Shown here: positions 7,521 through 16,148 of the stretch, in pieces | Numbering within the stretch: position 1 is the stretch's first letter | Layout: each line of letters opens with the position of its first letter | Made by a program: the position numbers and the translations under genes | The notes under the pieces: model-generated | Databases searched by the model: none | The model's input: only the letters and a program-made list of their open reading frames with translations | Told to the model about the DNA's origin: nothing | Assembly: GCA_964403185.1 (NCBI GenBank) | Contig: CAYOFK010000016.1 | Span: 1-25,626, forward strand | Direction: 5' to 3' | Origin: CAYOFK01 sp964403185 | GTDB lineage: Bacteria; Bacteroidota; Bacteroidia; Bacteroidales; VadinHA17 | DNA length: 25,626 nucleotides

Positions 7521-9128
7521 CTACCGTTGTGAAAGGGTGCGGTCATAAAGGGTGCCATTTTCCATAACCTCAACAGCTTTCCGGAAGACTTCATCATTTT
7601 TATTCACCACATCATAATACTCCGACATCGACCACAAATCCCTTGCAATCAGTCCCTTCAGCACCATCAGTAGCTGATCATAACTGCTTTTAAAAGAGGC
7701 AGGATTCCTTTCAATTTCTTCTTTGTCTGCCATAGACAACAGATCTTCAATCATCTCTTCACTGATATTAAAGTTCTGATCATACTTATCGAACGATTCA
7801 TAATCATCCTCCAGGGTTTCACGGTTCTTATCAATATAACTCAGGATGAAATTGTTAACAATGCCAGCACTAACCAGCCGGTTAAAATAGGCAAAATTGA
7901 CGGTTGTATCGAGGGGCACAAAGATATCAGGCATGATACCGCCGCCGCCAAAGACAGACCGGCCTTTTTCAAGGGTGGAATACTTAAGGGAATCAGGAAA
8001 ATTGAAGCTGTCTGCGGAAACAAATTCACCATTCACATAACGGTGGGCAATATCTTGCATGTAAGCTTCAAATCCACTATCATATGATTTTTGGATCAAC
8101 CTGCCGCTGGGGGTATAATAACGGGCTATAGTGAGTCTGATCATGGAACCGTCAGGCAGGTAATACGGCCTTTGCACCAATCCTTTGCCAAAGGTTCTGC
8201 GGCCAATGACCAGTCCCCTGTCCCAATCCTGAATGGCTCCGCTGACAATTTCACTGGCTGACGCCGATCCCTGGTCCACAAGCACCAATACTTTGCCATC
8301 CTTAACCAGGCCGCGGGAATCTGATGTAAACTCCTGTCTGGAAACTTTGTTGCCCTCCATATAAACAATGAGTTTATCGTCATCCAGGAACTCGTTAGAT
8401 ATTTTCACAGCCGCATCCAGTATCCCGCCACCATTATTACGCAGATCAAGTATGAGGTCCTTCATGCCCTTCGATTTCAGCTCCTTCACTGCAACCTGAA
8501 ATTCCTTCATTGTGGTGGCAGAAAACCTGTTAAACCTCACATAGCCAACATGGTCGTTAACCATATAAGAAGCGTCCAGGCTGAATATGGGAATCTTATC
8601 CCGGATAATTGTAAAATCCAACAAACCGGACATCCCCTTTCTTTTCACAGACACATTCACTTTGGTGCCCTTTTTCCCCAGGAGCCGCTGTCTCACACCA
8701 GTGTTTGTAATGCCGGTACCTGCAACAATTTCGTCCTCAATTTTTATAATCCGGTCTCCGGCCCGGATGCCAACTTTCTCTGAAGGACCACCGGAAATGG
8801 GAGAAATTACAAATATGGTATCATACAGGAGGTTAAACTGAATGCCTATACCTTCAAAATTCCCTATTAAAGGTTCGTTCATCTCCTTAACCTCCTCCCT
8901 GGAAACATATACCGAATGCGGGTCCAGGTCTTTCAGAACCTCAATAATTGCCGACTCCACCAGTTCATCCTGGTTTACACTATCTACATAATAAGTATCA
9001 ATTACCTTGAGGGCCCTGTCCAGTTTAATGGTCTGTTCTGTAATAAACTGAGCTTGCATGGGAATCGCCATACTCAGATATACTATTGTCAGTAACCACA
9101 CAATATCAAATCTTCTGTATCCTTTCAT
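7521..9128 (-). CDS. S41 family C-terminal processing protease (CtpA/Prc-like)
   Basis: This 535-residue protein has an N-terminal signal sequence (hydrophobic core about residues 9-22, likely cut after QA at 26) and acts outside the inner membrane. A PDZ domain spans about 85-170 (NFEGIGIQF, then ISGGPSEKVGIRAGDRIIKI). The protease core has LILDLRNNGGG (225-235), then DQGSASASEI with likely nucleophile S290, and RTFGKG with general base K315. The 25-residue Ser-Lys spacing equals that of known CTPs. The C-terminal helical tail after about residue 420 is typical of Bacteroidota members. It is the first gene after a full-match -7 element. The link to the NAD salvage genes behind it is probably only transcriptional. 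Confidence 0.92.
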   Translation of the reverse strand: MKGYRRFDIVWLLTIVYLSMAIPMQAQFITEQTIKLDRALKVIDTYYVDSVNQDELVESAIIEVLKDLDPHSVYVSREEVKEMNEPLIGNFEGIGIQFNLLYDTIFVISPISGGPSEKVGIRAGDRIIKIEDEIVAGTGITNTGVRQRLLGKKGTKVNVSVKRKGMSGLLDFTIIRDKIPIFSLDASYMVNDHVGYVRFNRFSATTMKEFQVAVKELKSKGMKDLILDLRNNGGGILDAAVKISNEFLDDDKLIVYMEGNKVSRQEFTSDSRGLVKDGKVLVLVDQGSASASEIVSGAIQDWDRGLVIGRRTFGKGLVQRPYYLPDGSMIRLTIARYYTPSGRLIQKSYDSGFEAYMQDIAHRYVNGEFVSADSFNFPDSLKYSTLEKGRSVFGGGGIMPDIFVPLDTTVNFAYFNRLVSAGIVNNFILSYIDKNRETLEDDYESFDKYDQNFNISEEMIEDLLSMADKEEIERNPASFKSSYDQLLMVLKGLIARDLWSMSEYYDVVNKNDEVFRKAVEVMENGTLYDRTLSQR

Positions 9129-9144
9129 GATCTATAATTTTTTT

Positions 9145-9152
9145 CAAATATA
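9145..9152 (-). promoter_or_regulatory. Candidate -7 element for the S41 protease operon
   Basis: TATATTTG on the minus strand (CAAATATA in the given strand) lies 17 nt before the ATG and matches TAnnTTTG exactly. The -33 position shows only a TTA, so the upstream half is weak. The implied leader is very short. Confidence 0.5.
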
Positions 9153-9273
9153 CAATTATAATAGTTTATATTAATTCTTAATAACTTTACCGGATTTCAT
9201 TTTCCCCGGATGCATTTATTGTTCAGGATTTCGCGTCAACTAATATGATGATGGTTTTCCTGTCGGACCGGCA

Positions 9274-10803
9274 TCATTCCCATTCAATTGTGGCCGGGGG
9301 TTTTGAGCTGATGTCATACACCACCCTGTTTATGCCCTTCACCTTATTGATGATCTTATTTGAAACATTTGCAAGAAATTCGTTTGGTAAATGAGACCAG
9401 TCGGCTGTCATGCCATCGGTTGAAGTTACAGCTCTGAGTACCACTACGTTCTCATAGGTCCGTTCGTCTCCCATAACCCCCACCGAGCTAACCGGAAGGA
9501 GAATGACTGCGGCTTGCCATACCTTATTGTAATGGGACTCTTCCCTTAAGGCATGAATAAATATCGCATCTGCTTCCTGAAGTATTTTCACTTTTTCCCT
9601 GGTAACTTCACCCACGATCCTGATGGCCAGTCCGGGTCCGGGAAATGGATGCCGTCCCAACAGTTTTTCATCCATATTGAGGGCTTTCCCAACACGGCGG
9701 ACCTCATCTTTAAACAGCAGTTTCAGTGGTTCAACAACTTTTAATTTCATCAGTTCCGGGAGACCTCCAACATTGTGATGAGATTTGATAGTGGCTGAAG
9801 GGCCATTAACTGAAACCGATTCAATAACGTCGGGATAAATGGTTCCCTGCCCCAGCCACTGCACGTCCTGTATTTTATATGCTTCCTCCTCAAATACTTC
9901 AATAAACACACGTCCAATGATCTTTCTTTTTTCTTCAGGCTCCGACACTCCTTTCAATGCATCCAGAAAACGGTCTCTGCGGTTTACACCCATCACATTC
10001 AGACCCATTCCTTCATAGGTCAGGAGAACTTCTTCAAATTCCCCCTTTCTGAGAACACCATTATCAACAAAAATGCAGGTAAGGTTATTCCCGATTGCTT
10101 TTGACAGGAGCATGGCTGCAACTGAGGAGTCTACGCCTCCAGAAAGTCCAAGTACAACTTTATCATTACCCAGTTCCGACTTTAAAACAGAAATTGAACT
10201 TTCCACAAATGAATCCGGGGTCCAGGATTGTGAACATCCACAAATATCAACCACAAAGTTCTTCAGGATCTCCCCTCCCCGGGTGGTATGGTAAACTTCA
10301 GGGTGGAACTGGATGCCATAGGTTGGTTCGTTTTCGACTTTATACGCCCCATATTCCACATCACCAGTGGATCCGATGATTGAGCAATCCGGCGGTAAAC
10401 TGGCAATGGTATCGCCATGAGACATCCACACCTGAGTGTCACGTTCTATTCCTTTAAAAAGTTTACTTTCGGTATCAACAAATTTAAGTCTTGCACGTCC
10501 GTATTCCCTGCTTTTGGACGGGAGGACCTCACCACCAAAATTATGGGCCAGGTATTGTGCTCCGTAACATACTCCCAGCAAGGGCAGGATCCCTTTGATC
10601 CTGTTTAAACGGGGTTCCGGTGCCCCTGCATCTCTCACTGAGAAAGGACTGCCTGAGAGGATCACACCCCTGACACTCTTGTCTGGTTCGGGGAAATGGT
10701 TATAGGGATAAATTTCACAATATACATTCAGTTCCCTGACCCTTCTTGCGATCAATTGAGTGTACTGAGATCCAAAATCAAGTATCAGAATTTTCTCAGT
10801 CAC
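9274..10803 (-). CDS. guaA: GMP synthase (glutamine-hydrolysing)
   Basis: The 509-residue enzyme converts XMP to GMP with ATP and glutamine. The N-terminal class I glutamine amidotransferase domain has nucleophile C79 (GVCYGAQ) and H168/E170 (QFHPE). The ATP pyrophosphatase domain starts near residue 210 with the PP-loop SGGVDSS (222-228). The C-terminal dimerisation domain carries GRHPFPGPGLAIR and ends in the family-typical KPPATIEWE. Length and domain order are normal. The start codon is GTG at 10803; no ATG is placed suitably, and the following TEKILILDFGSQYTQ is the canonical N-terminus. It has its own well-formed promoter and appears monocistronic, with a 145-nt gap after it. No purine riboswitch fits in its very short leader. 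Confidence 0.97.
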   Translation of the reverse strand: MTEKILILDFGSQYTQLIARRVRELNVYCEIYPYNHFPEPDKSVRGVILSGSPFSVRDAGAPEPRLNRIKGILPLLGVCYGAQYLAHNFGGEVLPSKSREYGRARLKFVDTESKLFKGIERDTQVWMSHGDTIASLPPDCSIIGSTGDVEYGAYKVENEPTYGIQFHPEVYHTTRGGEILKNFVVDICGCSQSWTPDSFVESSISVLKSELGNDKVVLGLSGGVDSSVAAMLLSKAIGNNLTCIFVDNGVLRKGEFEEVLLTYEGMGLNVMGVNRRDRFLDALKGVSEPEEKRKIIGRVFIEVFEEEAYKIQDVQWLGQGTIYPDVIESVSVNGPSATIKSHHNVGGLPELMKLKVVEPLKLLFKDEVRRVGKALNMDEKLLGRHPFPGPGLAIRIVGEVTREKVKILQEADAIFIHALREESHYNKVWQAAVILLPVSSVGVMGDERTYENVVVLRAVTSTDGMTADWSHLPNEFLANVSNKIINKVKGINRVVYDISSKPPATIEWE

Positions 10804-10826
10804 AGTTTTTAAATTAATGAATGGAG

Positions 10827-10857
10827 CAAAATTAAGGAATTAAGAGTACTTCCACAA
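10827..10857 (-). promoter_or_regulatory. guaA promoter
   Basis: On the minus strand TTG (10857-10855) is followed by 20 nt and then TAATTTTG (10834-10827), an exact match to the Bacteroidota TTG/TAnnTTTG pattern with ideal spacing. The start site would fall near 10820, leaving about 17 nt before the GTG start codon. Confidence 0.7.
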
Positions 10858-10881
10858 TCCGGTCAGCAGAGTGAAAGGCGG

Positions 10882-11799
10882 TCATGGTTCAATCACAAAA
10901 GTTTTACCATCCTCAGCAAGTTCTGTTTCCGGAAATATTTCCCGGCCTTCTTCCAGCAGTGCCTCAAGGCTCTTATAGCGTGCTGAGAAATGGCCCAGGA
11001 TCAGTTTTTTCACACCTGCTTCCTGAGCAATTCTGGCAGCCTGATGGGCTGTAGAATGGAAAGTTTCCTTCGCTTTCTGAATATCGCTTTTCATAAAGGT
11101 GGCTTCATGGAAAAGTAGGTCAACATTTTTAATTTTTGATATTATATTCCGGCAATATAAGGTGTCTGTACAATACGCAAAAGACCGTGATCTGGGGGGA
11201 TTGCCGGTAATTTCATTATTTTGTATGACCTCACCTGAAGGTGAAATAAAGTCGGCACCGGCTTTTATTGCTGCGCGGTCTTTGATAGGGATTGAGTAGC
11301 GTTCAATCTTATCCTTAAGCAATCTTCTTTGCTGAGGTTTTTCCCTGAACAAGAATCCGGAGGTTGGGATCCGGTGTTTTACAGGAAAGCTCTCCACTGT
11401 CAGCCATTTATCTTCATACAAAAGTGTGGAACGCCGGGAATCCAGTGGATGATGCACCAGGGGGTATTTCAGGTGGATGTCAAACAATTCGAAGTGAATA
11501 TCAAGGATACCGGCCAGTTCTGCCGGTCCATACAAATGAAGCGCCTCAGTACGGTCGATCAGGTTCAGTGAGGACAGGAGTCCGAACAATCCAAATGTAT
11601 GATCCCCATGCAGGTGGCTGATAAAAATATGGTCAAGTTTTCCAAACTTCACCTTGTAGCGCCGGAGTTGTATCTGGGTTCCCTCCCCGCAATCAATTAA
11701 AAAAATCCGCTCGTGTGATCTTATCACATAAGCGGATGGAAATCTTGTTGAAGTTGGCAGGGCAGAACTGCTTCCGAGGATCGTAAATGAAAAACTCAC
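10882..11799 (-). CDS. rnz: Ribonuclease Z (tRNA 3' endonuclease)
   Basis: The 305-residue metallo-beta-lactamase fold protein matches short-form tRNase Z. It has the zinc motif HLHGDH (residues 62-67), an early FLIDCGEGTQIQL strand, HEATF carrying a metal-ligand region, HSTAHQAA, and a late LGHFSARY histidine. The segment around GFLFREKPQQRRL corresponds to the start of the flexible exosite arm region that binds the tRNA elbow. It removes 3' trailers from tRNA precursors in the cytoplasm. The start codon lies 4 nt after the stop of the STAS gene, so the two are almost certainly translated from one transcript, perhaps continuing from rpsA. Confidence 0.95.
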   Translation of the reverse strand: MSFSFTILGSSSALPTSTRFPSAYVIRSHERIFLIDCGEGTQIQLRRYKVKFGKLDHIFISHLHGDHTFGLFGLLSSLNLIDRTEALHLYGPAELAGILDIHFELFDIHLKYPLVHHPLDSRRSTLLYEDKWLTVESFPVKHRIPTSGFLFREKPQQRRLLKDKIERYSIPIKDRAAIKAGADFISPSGEVIQNNEITGNPPRSRSFAYCTDTLYCRNIISKIKNVDLLFHEATFMKSDIQKAKETFHSTAHQAARIAQEAGVKKLILGHFSARYKSLEALLEEGREIFPETELAEDGKTFVIEP

Positions 11800-11803
11800 T
11801 TCA

Positions 11804-12151
11804 TTAATCCTCAGAAGAAATCAGAACTTCTGCATCTTCAACTGATTCAGAAATATTCAACACTGTGTCCAATTGGGATATGGTGATCAAGCGTTCAACC
11901 GCTTCATTCAATCCCGCAAGAACAAAAATACCATTGGCATTTTTGCACAATCTGTTCGCCACCAGGATCGCACTTAACCCACTGGAATCACAATATTTGC
12001 ACTTTATCAGGTCAAGAATAATATTTTTCTCTCCGTTTCCTGAGATGAGAACCAATTCAGATTTCAGGTTGGGAGCTATATGTGTATCTAGCTTTTCCTC
12101 CTGAACCTGGATCAGCGTATAAGCTTTGCGCTTTTCAATATTAAACTCCAT
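11804..12151 (-). CDS. STAS domain protein (anti-sigma factor antagonist-like)
   Basis: This 115-residue protein is a single STAS domain. It has the strand pattern of SpoIIAA-like antagonists and the phosphorylation-loop motif CDSSGL (D55, S56, S57). Next comes SAILVANRLCKNANGIFVLAGL, the usual following helix and strand. In partner switching, a serine here is phosphorylated by a GHKL kinase and freed by a PP2C phosphatase. No cognate kinase, phosphatase or sigma factor is adjacent; the siaBC pair 7 kb away uses a different STAS-like protein. The gene sits 28 nt after rpsA and 4 nt before rnz, which suggests expression coupled to translation and tRNA maturation genes. Its partner is unknown. 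Confidence 0.88.
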   Translation of the reverse strand: MEFNIEKRKAYTLIQVQEEKLDTHIAPNLKSELVLISGNGEKNIILDLIKCKYCDSSGLSAILVANRLCKNANGIFVLAGLNEAVERLITISQLDTVLNISESVEDAEVLISSED

Positions 12152-12179
12152 GAGTAGATGATTTTCAATTTAAAGATAA

Positions 12180-14441
12180 TTATTTTTTCTTTTCCTCTGC
12201 AGATTTCTTCTCCTTTTCTTCCATTTCAGTCTTCAGTGCTGCGAGGTCGGAAATATCACCAAGCGTTGTTTTCTCAAGATTGGATTTGATCTTTCTGCCG
12301 GCCTGCTGGCTGGCCCCTTTCTCAGACTTCTTAGGTCTCTGGCCCTTAGTTTGTTGCCCTTGTTCAAACACCCTGGTATGTGACAGGACAATGCGTTTTG
12401 CACCTTTATTGAACTCAATGACCTTAAATTCAAGTTTCTCATCAACTTTCACTCTGGAACCATCTTCCTTAATCAGGTGTTTGGCGCCAACAAAACCTTC
12501 AACTCCATATGGAAGCGCTATTACAGCGCCTTTATCGAACATATCGATAACGGTTCCTTCGTGTACTGAATCCAGCACAAACACAGACTCAAATACATCC
12601 CAGGGATTCTCCTCAAGTTGTTTGTGGCCAAGGCTCAAACGGCGGTTTTCCTTATCAATTTCAAGTACTACAACCTCAATATCAGCTCCAATTGAAGTAA
12701 ACTCAGCAGGGTGCTTGATTTTCTTGGTCCACGAAAGATCAGAAATATGAATCAGACCATCCACACCTTCCTCAATTTCAACAAACACCCCAAAATTGGT
12801 AAAATTTCTTACAGTTGCTGTATGTTTTGTATTCACCGGGTAGCGCTCCTCAATTTTCTCCCATGGATCAGGCTTCAGCTGTTTCATGCCAAGAGACATT
12901 TTACGCTCTTCCCTGTCCAGTGTCAACACCACAGCCTCAACCTTATCGCCTACTTTCAGAAATTCCTGTGCACTTCTAAGGTGTTGTGACCAGGACATCT
13001 CAGATACATGGATCAATCCTTCAACGCCGGGAGCGATTTCAATAAAAGCACCATAATCAGCCAATACCACCACTTTTCCCAGGACTTTATCACCAATTTT
13101 CAGCTTTTCATCCAGTGAATCCCACGGATGCGGTGTGAGTTGCTTCAATCCAAGGGCAATGCGTTTCTTATCATCATCAAAATCAAGGATAACAACATTA
13201 AGTTTCTCGTCTAATTGCACAATCTCTTCGGGATGATTGACCCTCCCCCATGAAAGGTCGGTAATATGTATGAGTCCGTCAACCCCGCCAAGATCGATAA
13301 AGACACCGTAAGAAGTGATGTTCTTAGCCGTTCCTTCAAGAACCTGTCCTTTTTCAAGTTTGGCGATGATCTCTTTCTTTTGTTGTTCAAGCTCAGCTTC
13401 AATCAGAGCTTTATGGGATACTACAACATTTTTATATTCGTTATTGATCTTAACCACTTTGAATTCCATGGTTTTACCAACAAAAACATCATAATCCCTG
13501 ATGGGTTTGACATCAATTTGCGAACCAGGCAAAAAGGCCTCAATTCCGAATACATCCACTATCATTCCGCCTTTTGTGCGGCATTTTATGTACCCGTTTA
13601 TTACTTCATTCTTATCCATGGCTTCATTTACCTGGTCCCAGGATTTCAGTGACCGTGCTTTTTTATGAGAAAGCACAAGCTGGCCCTTTTTGTCTTCCTG
13701 GCTTTCAACATATACTTCAACGGTATCCCCGACTTTAAGATCAGGATAATATCTGAATTCATTTAAACTGACTACACCCTCAGATTTGTAACCAATATTG
13801 ATAACAACTTCACGATTGTTCATGCTGATAACGGATCCGTCAACAACTTCATGGACAGATATTTTTGAAAGGGTTTTATCATAGATTGATTCATACTCCG
13901 AACGCTTTTTATCAGTGTAACCGTCTGTACTCTTCTCAAACAGTTCCCAGTCAAAATCGCTTTCAGATTCTGTTACGGAGATTGAGGGTTCCGGGATGGC
14001 TTTGAGTTTCTTCTCTTCAGGCTTTTCTTCAGATTTCAGGGTCTCTTTTCCGGCCGGTTCTGCAGGTTCCTTTTTATCTTTGACTACAGGATCTTTTTTT
14101 TCGGTCTTTTTTCCGGCTGTGGCACCGGTTTTTGCAGCAGGAGTCTTTTTATCTTTCCCGGGTTTGGTTTCGGTCTTTTTCGTCCTGGCGGCAGTTTTGG
14201 CCTTTGTGCCGGTGGTAGTTTTGGTTTTGGAAGCTGTGGTTTTGGTCTTTGGCTCTGCTTCTGCCGGGGTCATTTCTTCAGCGTCTGCAGAAGTTTTCTT
14301 AACAGCTCTTTTTACTTGTGTAGTTTTAGGTTTCTGTTCATCAGATTCAGCCTGTTTAGAGTCCTTTTCTTCGGAAGCAAGCATTTGTTCTTCAGCTCCT
14401 GTAACATCCCTGACAGATGCCTCTTTTGTTTTCTCAGTCAT
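12180..14441 (-). CDS. rpsA: 30S ribosomal protein S1 with long lysine-rich N-terminal extension
   Basis: The 753-residue product has six S1 RNA-binding repeats at about 197-261, 277-344, 364-434, 449-521, 536-608 and 624-690. Repeats 3-5 carry the classic pattern GVFIDLGGVDGLIHITDLSW or close variants. S1 binds mRNA at the 30S platform and aids initiation, which should matter more where Shine-Dalgarno pairing is weak. Residues 1 to about 155 are low complexity, dominated by K, T, A and E (KTKTT, KTAARTKKTETK, KKTPAAKTG), and there is a charged tail after 690. E. coli S1 has 557 residues, so the extension accounts for most of the excess length. The reading frame through it is open and continuous. 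The gene leads a probable rpsA-STAS-rnz transcript from a near-consensus promoter. Confidence 0.95.
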   Translation of the reverse strand: MTEKTKEASVRDVTGAEEQMLASEEKDSKQAESDEQKPKTTQVKRAVKKTSADAEEMTPAEAEPKTKTTASKTKTTTGTKAKTAARTKKTETKPGKDKKTPAAKTGATAGKKTEKKDPVVKDKKEPAEPAGKETLKSEEKPEEKKLKAIPEPSISVTESESDFDWELFEKSTDGYTDKKRSEYESIYDKTLSKISVHEVVDGSVISMNNREVVINIGYKSEGVVSLNEFRYYPDLKVGDTVEVYVESQEDKKGQLVLSHKKARSLKSWDQVNEAMDKNEVINGYIKCRTKGGMIVDVFGIEAFLPGSQIDVKPIRDYDVFVGKTMEFKVVKINNEYKNVVVSHKALIEAELEQQKKEIIAKLEKGQVLEGTAKNITSYGVFIDLGGVDGLIHITDLSWGRVNHPEEIVQLDEKLNVVILDFDDDKKRIALGLKQLTPHPWDSLDEKLKIGDKVLGKVVVLADYGAFIEIAPGVEGLIHVSEMSWSQHLRSAQEFLKVGDKVEAVVLTLDREERKMSLGMKQLKPDPWEKIEERYPVNTKHTATVRNFTNFGVFVEIEEGVDGLIHISDLSWTKKIKHPAEFTSIGADIEVVVLEIDKENRRLSLGHKQLEENPWDVFESVFVLDSVHEGTVIDMFDKGAVIALPYGVEGFVGAKHLIKEDGSRVKVDEKLEFKVIEFNKGAKRIVLSHTRVFEQGQQTKGQRPKKSEKGASQQAGRKIKSNLEKTTLGDISDLAALKTEMEEKEKKSAEEKKK

Positions 14442-14496
14442 TCGTAAACTAGTTAATAATTAATAAGTTAGACATTATGTTATACAAATCAGCCTG

Positions 14497-14528
14497 CAAA
14501 AATAAGATTTTTTTATGATAATGACCAA
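14497..14528 (-). promoter_or_regulatory. rpsA promoter
   Basis: On the minus strand TTG (14528-14526), 21 nt, then TATTTTTG (14504-14497): an exact match to the Bacteroidota pattern. The leader to the ATG would be about 50 nt and AT-rich, with TTAATAA-like repeats but no clear hairpin. Confidence 0.7.
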
Positions 14529-14663
14529 TTCCTCTTTAAAAAAGCACCCCCGGATCCAAATTTCTGAAGAGTAAAATTCCCGCGTCATTCAGGGCATTTA
14601 CAGATGCACAACCGCTCCGTCAAACCACCTAAGATTTGTCATGAATTATCTCTTTATAAGTTA

Positions 14664-14671
14664 TATATTTG
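14664..14671 (+). promoter_or_regulatory. Candidate -7 element for ugd
   Basis: TATATTTG matches TAnnTTTG exactly, 38 nt before the ugd ATG. The nearest upstream TTG (14636-14638) is 25 nt away, longer than the usual 19-21, so the -33 half is uncertain. Together with the rpsA promoter it makes 14442-14709 a divergent control region; I see no gene in it. Confidence 0.5.
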
Positions 14672-14709
14672 GATGATTTTTTTAACCATCTGTAAATTGA
14701 ACTTGAAAC

Positions 14710-16038
14710 ATGAGAATTTCAGTTGTTGGAACGGGCTATGTTGGTCTGGTAACGGGTACCTGTTTTGCTGAAACCGGGGTCAACGTAACCTGTGTTGATA
14801 TTGACGAACAAAAGATCAATGATCTTAACGAAGGTAAGGTGCCGATATATGAACCCGGACTTGAGGTCATGCTCATAAGAAATAAGGATAAAAACCGCTT
14901 GCACTTTACCACCAGCATTCAGGAAAGCCTGAATGAAGCAGATGTGATATTTATTGCGGTGGGTACGCCTTCTGATGAAGATGGCAGTGCGGATCTGAAA
15001 CATGTATTGTCAGTTGCAAAAGAAATTGGCCATTATATGGATCATTACCTTTTGGTTGTTACAAAGAGCACCGTTCCTGTTGGCACTGCCGAAAAAGTTA
15101 AAGCAGCTATTTCAGAGGAACTTGTAAAACGTGGGGAAAACCTGGACTTTGATGTTGCTTCAAATCCCGAGTTTTTAAAAGAGGGCGATGCCATTAAGGA
15201 CTTTTTGCATCCTGACCGTATAGTGATCGGTTTGGAATCCGGCCAGGCTGAAACTTATATGAAAAGGCTATACAAACCATTTCTGCTGAACAATCATCCC
15301 ATTTTGTTTATGGATATCCGGTCTGCAGAAATGACCAAATATGTGGCAAATGCCATGCTGGCCACAAAGATCAGTTTTATTAATGAGGTGGCCAATCTTT
15401 GTGAACGCGTCGGAGCCAATGTAAACCTTGTGAGAAAAGGCATTGGAAGTGATTCCCGAATTGGAAACAAGTTTATTTACCCCGGTGCAGGATATGGCGG
15501 TTCCTGTTTCCCCAAAGATGTAAAAGCACTGATCAAAACCGGGGAAGACCATGACTATCCGTTAAAAGTGCTTAAATCCGTCGAAGAGGTTAACAACAGA
15601 CAAAAAGTGGTCCTCTTTGATAAGGTTTACAAGCACTTTAAGGAAGATCTGAGCAATAAACGCATCGCGGTATGGGGCCTTTCATTTAAGCCCAAAACTG
15701 ATGATATGAGGGAAGCTCCTTCATTGGAAATTATAAGCCGCTTATTATCCCACGGGGCCACTGTTAAAGCCTACGATCCGGTTGCTATGAATGAAACAAG
15801 GCAGAAAATCGGAGACCAGATTGAATATGGGACTGATCAGTATGACGCTCTTACCGGCGCAGACGCTCTGGTGCTTGTAACCGAATGGTCTGAATTTCGA
15901 CTGCCCAATTTTGAAAAAATCAAGGACCTTCTGAATCATCCCGTGATCTTTGATGGCAGGAATATTTATGATGCAGTTGAACTTGAGGGATTGGGATTTA
16001 TCTATTTTGGTATAGGATTGAACCAGCCCGGACAATAA
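14710..16038 (+). CDS. ugd: UDP-glucose 6-dehydrogenase
   Basis: The 442-residue enzyme oxidises UDP-glucose to UDP-glucuronate with two NAD+. The N-terminal Rossmann motif is VVGTGYVGLVTG, followed by NEGKVPIYEPGL and the conserved KSTVPVGT (119-126). The central domain has K210 and N214 in EMTKYVANAMLATK and catalytic C266 in GYGGSCFPKD. The C-terminal domain carries WGLSFKPKTDDMREAPS, which binds UDP. Length is normal for the bacterial family. The next gene uses UDP-glucuronate, so the two act in sequence. A separate -7 element before the next gene suggests that one may also be transcribed on its own. Confidence 0.95.
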   Translation: MRISVVGTGYVGLVTGTCFAETGVNVTCVDIDEQKINDLNEGKVPIYEPGLEVMLIRNKDKNRLHFTTSIQESLNEADVIFIAVGTPSDEDGSADLKHVLSVAKEIGHYMDHYLLVVTKSTVPVGTAEKVKAAISEELVKRGENLDFDVASNPEFLKEGDAIKDFLHPDRIVIGLESGQAETYMKRLYKPFLLNNHPILFMDIRSAEMTKYVANAMLATKISFINEVANLCERVGANVNLVRKGIGSDSRIGNKFIYPGAGYGGSCFPKDVKALIKTGEDHDYPLKVLKSVEEVNNRQKVVLFDKVYKHFKEDLSNKRIAVWGLSFKPKTDDMREAPSLEIISRLLSHGATVKAYDPVAMNETRQKIGDQIEYGTDQYDALTGADALVLVTEWSEFRLPNFEKIKDLLNHPVIFDGRNIYDAVELEGLGFIYFGIGLNQPGQ

Positions 16039-16115
16039 TCCTCTTTGACTATCCGGGTATCCGGTATTTTATTAAAGTTTGTATTTTATGTGATTAATAA
16101 ATTAAGGACGTTTCA

Positions 16116-16123
16116 TATCTTTG
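16116..16123 (+). promoter_or_regulatory. Candidate -7 element for the decarboxylase-rfbACD genes
   Basis: TATCTTTG in the ugd-decarboxylase gap (16039-16148) matches TAnnTTTG exactly and lies 25 nt before the ATG at 16149. No good TTG sits 19-21 nt upstream, so strength is uncertain. Confidence 0.45.
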
Positions 16124-16148
16124 CTCATTCACTTTATTGATATCCTCT

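Noticed and set aside
14094..14101. A8 run in rpsA as a programmed frameshift or slippage site
   Set aside because: It encodes two ordinary AAA lysine codons in a lysine-rich region of an AT-leaning genome; the frame is intact and no alternative product is apparent.
13996..14463. 155-codon plus-strand open frame opposite the S1 N-terminal extension
   Set aside because: It is the antisense of the low-complexity Lys/Thr/Ala region, giving a Ser/Phe/Val-rich artefact.
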